From contig OW799233.1 in assembly GCA_941918925.1 (NCBI GenBank), positions 148,616,223 through 148,680,222 of the forward strand: DNA of 64,000 nucleotides, read 5' to 3'. The notes under the pieces were generated by a model. It worked only from the letters and a program-made list of their open reading frames with translations, did no database searches and was not told where the DNA came from. Both the position numbers and the translations under genes were made by a program. Positions 58,372 through 64,000 of this stretch are shown here, in pieces (position 1 is the stretch's first letter; every line of letters starts with the position of its first letter). The DNA comes from Phyto melanocephala. Lineage: Eukaryota; Arthropoda; Insecta; Diptera; Rhinophoridae.

Positions 58372-58649
58372 GGCTAGTGTCGGTAAAAATATAATTTTTC
58401 AAGATTTATTCTTTCATTTATCACAATTAAAACAAATTCTTTGTAAAAATAAAGAATATTAATATGAACTCAAGCCTGATTAACAAATTTAAATAATAGT
58501 TTAAACAGAAAAGTTCAACAAATAAAAATTCAATTTATCTGTAAAAATATTTCTAAATGTAAAGTTAAAAAAAAAAACCTTGAAGAAAAAGTTTTTATGA
58601 AAAAGAAATGTTACAACATAAACATCTGCTTTCGAAACATAACCACCTT

Positions 58650-58735
58650 TTTCATTTCCCGGGAACCCGAAAAATAATCCCGGGATATCAGAAAAATTAG
58701 ATATCTCAAATTCCCGGGAAAAAACCCTATTTATA
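58650..58735. repeat. CCCGGG motif array, hAT-like end fragment
   Basis: Three CCCGGG palindromes and one AACCCG lie in about 75 bp, separated by A/T-rich spacers. The texture matches the TCGGGAT motifs near the hAT left end at 3751. No terminal inverted repeat is present, so it is only a fragment. Confidence 0.5.
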
Positions 58736-59395
58736 GCACAAAATGTATTATTTTGTTATTAACATTAATCGCTATAGAATAATCTCTTTAAACTAAAATA
58801 TGTATCACTTTCTTTGTATAACTAGTAAAATGTTTTCGTAAATTTAGTATGAATGAAAGTAGGCGTGTCAATAAAGTTTCTGCTAATAAATGAAACTGAG
58901 ATATTTCAATATAGTCCTTTGTTCTTCCAAAAACTTTGTCCATAGAGATATTCTATGAAATTAAGATAAACCGTTATATGGGAGGTAGGTGTTAAAGTGG
59001 GCGTGTCACCTAAATTTTCTGCCATTACAATGACATTGACTAGAAGGATGTGGCAAATTTCATCATCATACTTCTAATTTTGTCGGTTTTATGAGCTTTT
59101 AAATTTCATTAACAGTAGATAACATGAAAAGTGGGCGTTAAAGAAGGCGTGTCGAAATAGCTTCTTCCAATAAGCTCCACTCAGATATTTCAATATAGAG
59201 TCCTTTATTCTTCCAAAATCTTTATTCATAGAGAAATGATATGAATTTGAGATAAAACGTTATATAGGAGGTAGGCGTAAAAGTAGGCATGTCAAATTTA
59301 TTTTCCGTTAGAACAAATTATTTGACCTAAAATCAATGTTTGAAAATTTTCAGAATCATACATCTAATTTTGTCAGTATATTTAAAAACTTCTTT
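58736..59395 (-). mobile_element. Family-N body fragment, antisense
   Basis: It contains about two and a third 288-bp-type units in antisense ('gggcgtgtcacctaaattt', 'gttatatgggaggtaggtgt') and the 'attaatcgctatagaataat' segment near the 3' end of the family. It lacks both terminal hairpins. It serves as the empty-site control for the mariner inside the element at 27572. Confidence 0.75.
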
Positions 59396-60533
59396 TTGAA
59401 AACTTTAAAATTTTTTTTTTAATTTTTTTAAAAATATTTCATTTATTTTTAAAAACAATTCCAACATTTCTGCCTTGAATTGTACCAAAGAAAAGTAACA
59501 AAATGAACTCGAATTCCAGTTTCTTAAAACGAAAAAAATAGAATAGAAAAAAAAAACACGCAGTTTATTTAACATTTCCTTTGCACAGTGCAGTATTATG
59601 TCTAGAATTACTGAATGCAACAACAACAAGAGCTGCAACATGAAACAGCAACTTATAAAAATAAACAGTGTATTAAATGATAACGGACGGAAACTGCGAA
59701 TGGTAACTGTATTGTGTGTGTATAAATGTATGAGTGTTTGAGTGTATAAAACAGAGTACGCTATTTTGCATTTGAGTGTGTATTAAAAAAGAAAAACGCT
59801 ATGCCATATACAAAAAAAAAATTAAGAAATACTAAAAATAAATAAATTTTTATACAATAGAAACAGACCAATTTTGATTTATTTTTTATTTATTTTTTTT
59901 TTTTTTGTTTGTTTTATATTCAATCTTTACTATTCCGTTTTCTCTTTTTTAACAATAAACAGCCTTCAAATTTTGCTGTCTGCCCAAAATACATCGATGT
60001 TCATTTTGTGCCTTAGCACTCTAAAATCGCCATGGTTGCAGGTTATTTTCATGTTTTTCTTTTTTTTTTTTTTAACATAAAGACTTGTATTAAAATGATT
60101 GAATAAGGCTGGAGGTTACTTTAAACTTTAATAATATAGAAAAATCCACGAAAAGACTTGAATGCTTTTGTAGTGTGTATTAAAATATAAATATTATAAC
60201 AATAAAAAATATATTATAATCCTGAAAAATTTTGTGATTTATTAAAGATGAAATTAAGTCTACATATGTAAGCGTGTATTATTTAGAATCATTTAATTAC
60301 CGCAGCTGAGTCACAGCAATTCCTGTTTTGCTGTCTCATTCTGAATATTAAGTCACAGTACAGCAATAGAAATATGTAGATTGCAAAAAATCTGCTATGT
60401 TTTTGCGTATTTGCTAAAAGTTAATCAAGCAATATCCCTTTGTCCGTGTTTTAGTTGATATTAACTTTTAAATACTCCCACCCCACATATTGTATATTAT
60501 TTTGCGTATTGCGTATTATTTCTTGTATTTAGA
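59396..60533. other. AT-rich noncoding DNA
   Basis: T homopolymers lie at 59410-59450, 59890-59910 and 60060-60075. No gene or transposon was recognised. Confidence 0.4.
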
Positions 60534-60991
60534 CTTACAATATATATAAAAATGACTCCCTTTTTCCCTTGGTCACGGCATCACGCGTGAATGGATGGAC
60601 CGATTTCACTAATTCTTTTTTTGTTGTACATATTTGTTATTATTAGAAGAAGGTTCTTATGTAAGAAAATAATAATAATAATGTGTCACTGGCATTAATA
60701 TTCACGTAGTTAACATTAAGACTTAATATAGTGTTGGAAACTTTTGATAGACCATTTTGATACTTTTACAAAAGAATACCAACAACTCTATTTATACACG
60801 CGCCAGAAAATAAAACTAAGAATATTGCGTATCATAAAGCATTAGAATAATAAACACTTTGTTTTTGGAATAATTTTGATTTATTAATATACTAAAAGCA
60901 ATACTTAATAAAGAAATTAACTTAATTCAGATAAAAAGGTAACCGATATTTCTTGATTATAGGGCTGTACGAAGTTCGCCGGGTCAGCTAG
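60534..60991 (+). mobile_element. Helitron without tandem monomers
   Basis: The 5' region 'tatatataaaaatgactccc' and 'ccttggtcacggcatcacgc' with the TCACGCGTGA palindrome match the Helitron at 53928. The 3' end reads 'cgaagttcgccgggtcagct' and AG, giving CTAG before T. The first two bases appear mutated from TC. The internal ~350 bp is unrelated to the 121-bp monomers and noncoding. Confidence 0.8.
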
Positions 60992-60999
60992 TTTACAAT

Positions 61000-61130
61000 A
61001 TAAATAAAATTTTTATTTATCGAACTTTTCGATTTAAATTATTATATATAAATTTTAATTCAGGCTTGAGTTCTGGCTTGTGAATGTTAACATGAACTCA
61101 AGCCTGAATTAATATTTAAGTATTATATAA
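61000..61130. repeat. Foldback of hammerhead-family 3' ends
   Basis: 'aattcaggcttgagtt' and 'gaactcaagcctgaatt' face each other across about 25 bp. Upstream, 61013-61050 matches the 'tatttgtcgaacttttc' 3' terminal sequence seen at 58285. Two 3' ends of the family thus lie head to head without their ribozymes. Confidence 0.65.
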
Positions 61131-61270
61131 ACAATATATTTTAAAAAACAATCACCTAAATAACAACACGACTACCTTATTAATATACATTGATCTCGTT
61201 AAAATTAAGTCAACTCATGTTGAGAATTTAACAAATCATTTTTTTTCTATCTCTTAAAAACCGACATTTT
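61131..61270. other. AT-rich noncoding DNA
   Basis: This is a short spacer in which nothing is recognised. Confidence 0.35.
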
Positions 61271-61400
61271 AATTCAGGTATCACAAAGGGATCAATATAA
61301 TGGACCCAAGTAAGCTGCACAACAGCTGCCGTTCTACATAACCTAAGACTGACATCAAATGTCGGACCAAAGATATTCGAAACACATCTCTAAATCTAAT
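61271..61400 (+). mobile_element. SINE-like 3' segment
   Basis: 'caggtatcacaaagggatca' and 'ccaagtaagctgcacaacag' match the body of the tRNA-headed unit at 63313-63490. The tRNA-like head is missing, so this is a 5'-truncated copy. Confidence 0.55.
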
Positions 61401-62502
61401 ATATAAATATTAAAATACCAGCGAAATACCCGCTACTTTCTTACTTCTCAAATTAGTGTTAGTTATTAAATTAATTGTAATTGTACATTGGTACTATTTA
61501 GTGTTATTTGGTACAGTATTACTTCTATTTTAAAAATTAATTAAATAGTTTATATAAGGTACTTCGAAGTCTCTCTCTAAAATTTTTCATCTCAAACCAA
61601 GATCAATGTTTCTTACTTTCTGAATTCTAGAGTCAAAATGTCCGAAATGCAAAAATTACTATTAAAATAACCAAAGTACTTTTACGACATTCTCAAAAAT
61701 TTTAAAATTAACTATTGGGTAAATAGACCATAATTTTCAAAATTTATATTCATAAATATAATAAAAACATAAAAAAATAAAAACGTACTTTTTCCCCCTT
61801 AACCTCAACTTGGATCAATAGTCACCTGATTTCAAAATTCTAGATTCATAAACTTAAAAAAACACAAAAGATACCACGAAAATGGAATATAATATATTTT
61901 GGATTCCCTATATTATTTTGTATATAACCATGGATCATAACCTTATAAAATACAAAAATACCATAAAAATGGTAAAAAGTACTTTTTAGGTGCCCAATAT
62001 AATTTTCACAATAGGTTCTATTGATTAAAGGTGAGATTGAATTTAAAATTTACAGTATACAAAAATTACCTTATGAGTACTTTATATCAATATACAAATT
62101 ACAGGTTTGAAATATTTAAAAATCTATTCGAAATATTTGAATTGACATTATTTTTAAATAAATAAATTTTATCTTATTTGGGTATAAAACAATGTTTTCT
62201 AAGAAGTACCAAATTTTCCCTTTTCTTTTTTTTATCTGTAGAAATCCCTTTTAAAAATTTTATCTGAATTGGCTCTGAATATAGAAAGTAAATATGTTTT
62301 CCCCTTTTGGGTAAATTTTTTGTTCTTGTTATAGTTTTCAGAACCGATACCTAAATAATTGTCTATATAGTTTTAGGCGTTAACAACAATCTTTTCATGT
62401 ACTATTGTACAATATAAAAAAAATGTTAAAAAAGGACCAAAAAAGGGAATAATTTGCCCTCTTTACACATGTGAATTTTAGAAAAGTGCTATTAACTTAT
62501 TT
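61401..62502. other. AT-rich noncoding DNA
   Basis: I recognise no gene or repeat. Repeated 'tacaaaaat' and 'aaagtac' wording near 61640-62100 suggests a decayed repeat, but no period is clear. Confidence 0.35.
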
Positions 62503-63015
62503 ATAATTACAACCTTCACAAAAAGTGTAAGGGTTTGTATAGGTTTGTCATTCCGTGTAAAATTTCTACAATATTTTTTGTGACCCCACAAATATTTTAA
62601 ATATTTGGAAGTAGATGGGGATAGAAAATCAAATACATCGGTCCATAAACAACTAAAATATGAGGAAAAAACCAAGACCACCTCGTATTTTCACAACACA
62701 TCCATACAAACGTGGTATACTGGTTAGATCGAAGCTGGTTTTTGAATCCCGGCTGAGGCAAAAAAAAATTTTTTATTGTGTTTTTGATACATACATTAAT
62801 TAACTCTTATTTTATAGTTTTACGATGGTATGTTTTAAAGCGGATAAAGTCATTAAAAACAATTATAAAACGAATATATGTACGTACTTAATTTTAATGA
62901 GAAGGAAACTGTGTAAAAACTTAACCCCCATAATATTGATATTAAATGAAAGGGCTTGACAAGTAGCATACTATAAAAACTATACAAAGATAAAATCCAA
63001 GATGTGCTAGAAAAG
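62503..63015 (+). mobile_element. Mini-me-like element, decayed
   Basis: The start reads 'accttcacaaaaagtgtaag' and then 'ttgtcattccgtgtaaaatt' and a shortened core. The GTCY run is deleted. The 'gtatactggttagatcgaag' segment (62713) matches the subfamily-a copies, and 'aaagggcttgacaagtagca' with 'aaatccaagatg' follow. The 3' hairpin is absent. Confidence 0.65.
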
Positions 63016-63312
63016 TATTAAAATCATATTTTAACCTTGTCTCATAGGCTGATTACAATGACTTTTAAAATTAATTTGCATCTTATGTAATGTAATGTTA
63101 CCGGTTTTACCTTTTTTTATCCCCCTAGCGATTGAACTAAACAAAATATATTCTTTTTAGGTCCCATTATCCAAATTTGATGCTTTTAGTTTTTTTTTTA
63201 ATTTGGAATGTTCAGTCCCATATTCAAACAGTCAGTTACGATACTTTTTTTTAATAGATATAGATTCGTTATATAGATATGTTGTAATAAATAAAAGAAA
63301 TTAGAGATAATA
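63016..63312. other. AT-rich noncoding DNA
   Basis: Nothing is recognised apart from a 'tatccccct' motif near 63119 that resembles the right end of the weak MITE at 41417. Confidence 0.35.
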
Positions 63313-63490
63313 AGGTGCCCCGTTGGAGTAGTCAGTAGCGTGCTGGTCTGCTAGTCTGGAGGTTCGATTCCCCACATAGACTCTGGGCCGGTCTACTTCT
63401 GTTTCTCTTCTTTTCTATTCTATTCTATTCTATGCAGGTATTATAAAGGATATCCAAGTGAGCTGCACAACAGTTATAGCCACATTGGAA
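63313..63490 (+). mobile_element. tRNA-derived SINE candidate
   Basis: A pol III A-box-like TGGAGTAGTCAGTAGC starts at 63324, and a perfect B box GGTTCGATTCC lies at 63361-63371. The tRNA cloverleaf is imperfect: the T stem has mismatches and no acceptor stem closes. A tRNA-unrelated body follows, with a (TCTAT)n run near 63408-63432 and 'caagtgagctgcacaacag', which is shared with 61271. This fits a SINE better than a functional tRNA. Confidence 0.65.
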
Positions 63491-64000
63491 ACAATCGTAT
63501 TTAAACGTTAAATTAATATTTTTAATTTAACATTTAACACTGTCCGAAAATGACCATCTACCATAATTGTTGCATTATTCTATTTTACAACTTACATTAT
63601 CTTAATGCACGTACTAAACTTCTTTGAAAACCTTTACATACTTACTTATACACTCTTAGATATTTTAAATTGCATAGAAAATCCATAGATATTCCATTAC
63701 GTTCTTGTTTTTTTTTTTCTAAATACATTTTATATTATTATTTGTTTGTATTCGACATTTGGTTTAATGATGTGGCTAAAGGGCATAATTCTTTCTTTCG
63801 TTCGTTTTTTTCATGCCTTCGCTAAGAGAGTGAGTCAATGCAGTCAGTATTTTGTGACGTATGAACCATGTTCTTGCATCTTTTTTTACGTTTTTTATTT
63901 AATTTTTTTGTCATTGTCAGTTGATTTGTCGCGTGACATTTCCTTGTTCTTAAAGGTCTGCGTTTTTACTTTATACTTTTCTACTATTAGTGCCAAACAC
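63491..64000. other. AT-rich noncoding DNA
   Basis: This is the window end. No gene or repeat was recognised. Confidence 0.35.

Larger units (their letters stand above)
57736..58541. mobile_element. Inverted pair of hammerhead-family elements
   Basis: A minus-strand copy (57917 to about 57736) and a plus-strand copy (58329-58541) are reverse complements over about 165 bp, from the ribozyme core to 'aactcaagcctgattaac'. Immediately left of the plus copy, 58270-58318 is an inverted duplicate of that copy's own 3' end (58493-58541). Head-to-head and partial inverted copies of this sort are typical of Penelope-like insertions; that link is an inference. The ~350-bp spacer (57918-58269) has no recognised protein. 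Confidence 0.8.

Noticed and set aside
63313..63385. Functional tRNA gene
   Set aside because: The pol III boxes are good, but the T stem has mismatches, no acceptor stem closes and a SINE-like body follows.
1..64000. Endogenous viral or gypsy-type LTR element
   Set aside because: I looked for paired long terminal repeats, primer-binding sites and protease or integrase blocks and saw none; the RNase H remnants fit non-LTR elements.

Overview
The window is 64 kb of strongly AT-rich nuclear DNA from an insect, most likely a higher fly (Diptera). The reasons are GTCY-microsatellite elements of the dipteran mini-me type, jockey-clade LINE remnants, many mariner/Tc1 and hAT fossils, and Helitrons with insect-type ends. 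I cannot name the species. I found no convincing host exon: every stretch with recognisable protein similarity belongs to a mobile element and is broken. The window therefore reads as a long intron or an intergenic, repeat-rich interval.

Layout. 0-5.4 kb: a mini-me fragment, a non-LTR RNase H remnant, a hAT fossil, a mariner C-terminus and a mini-me tail. 7.6-9.6 kb: a dead mariner followed by a complete 1.25-kb Helitron with nine ~121-bp monomers. 10-18 kb: mostly plain AT-rich DNA with two palindromic MITE-like units, a dead Tc1-like transposase (13.7-14.7) and a hammerhead-ribozyme element (17.7). 18.7-23.4 kb: mini-me-related repeats, a 5'-inverted jockey insertion and a hAT element with an 8-bp target duplication and TATCGATA arrays. 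25-31 kb: a hAT-like MITE, a dead mariner, a 2.4-kb hairpin-ended element with a 288-bp tandem array and a nested mariner, and an antisense LINE remnant. 33.6-39.9 kb: an AACCGG-array element, a dead mariner, two further hairpin-ended elements and a MITE. 42.4-52.7 kb: a nested cluster of at least eight repeat insertions, plus a dead mariner. 52.7-61.1 kb: a CACTG-ended MITE, a LINE scrap, two Helitrons, a mariner fragment and an inverted pair of hammerhead elements. 61-64 kb: SINE-like pieces and a last mini-me fragment.

The most notable item is a repeat family carrying a type I hammerhead ribozyme. One copy (17683-17764, minus) has every core position, a perfect stem II, a short stem III and a two-part stem I whose outer helix pairs nine bases. 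A second copy (57847-57917, minus) keeps the core and re-forms the outer helix with different bases. The elements resemble the hammerhead-bearing terminal repeats known from Penelope-like retroelements, including the inverted-copy arrangement at 57.7-58.5 kb.

There are no operons or pathways here. Elements interact by insertion into one another, by sharing terminal structures (the same 3' hairpin in two families with different bodies), and by carrying arrays of short motifs (TATCGATA, AACCGG, CCCGGG) near hAT-like ends. All calls rest on reading the sequence; no database search was run.
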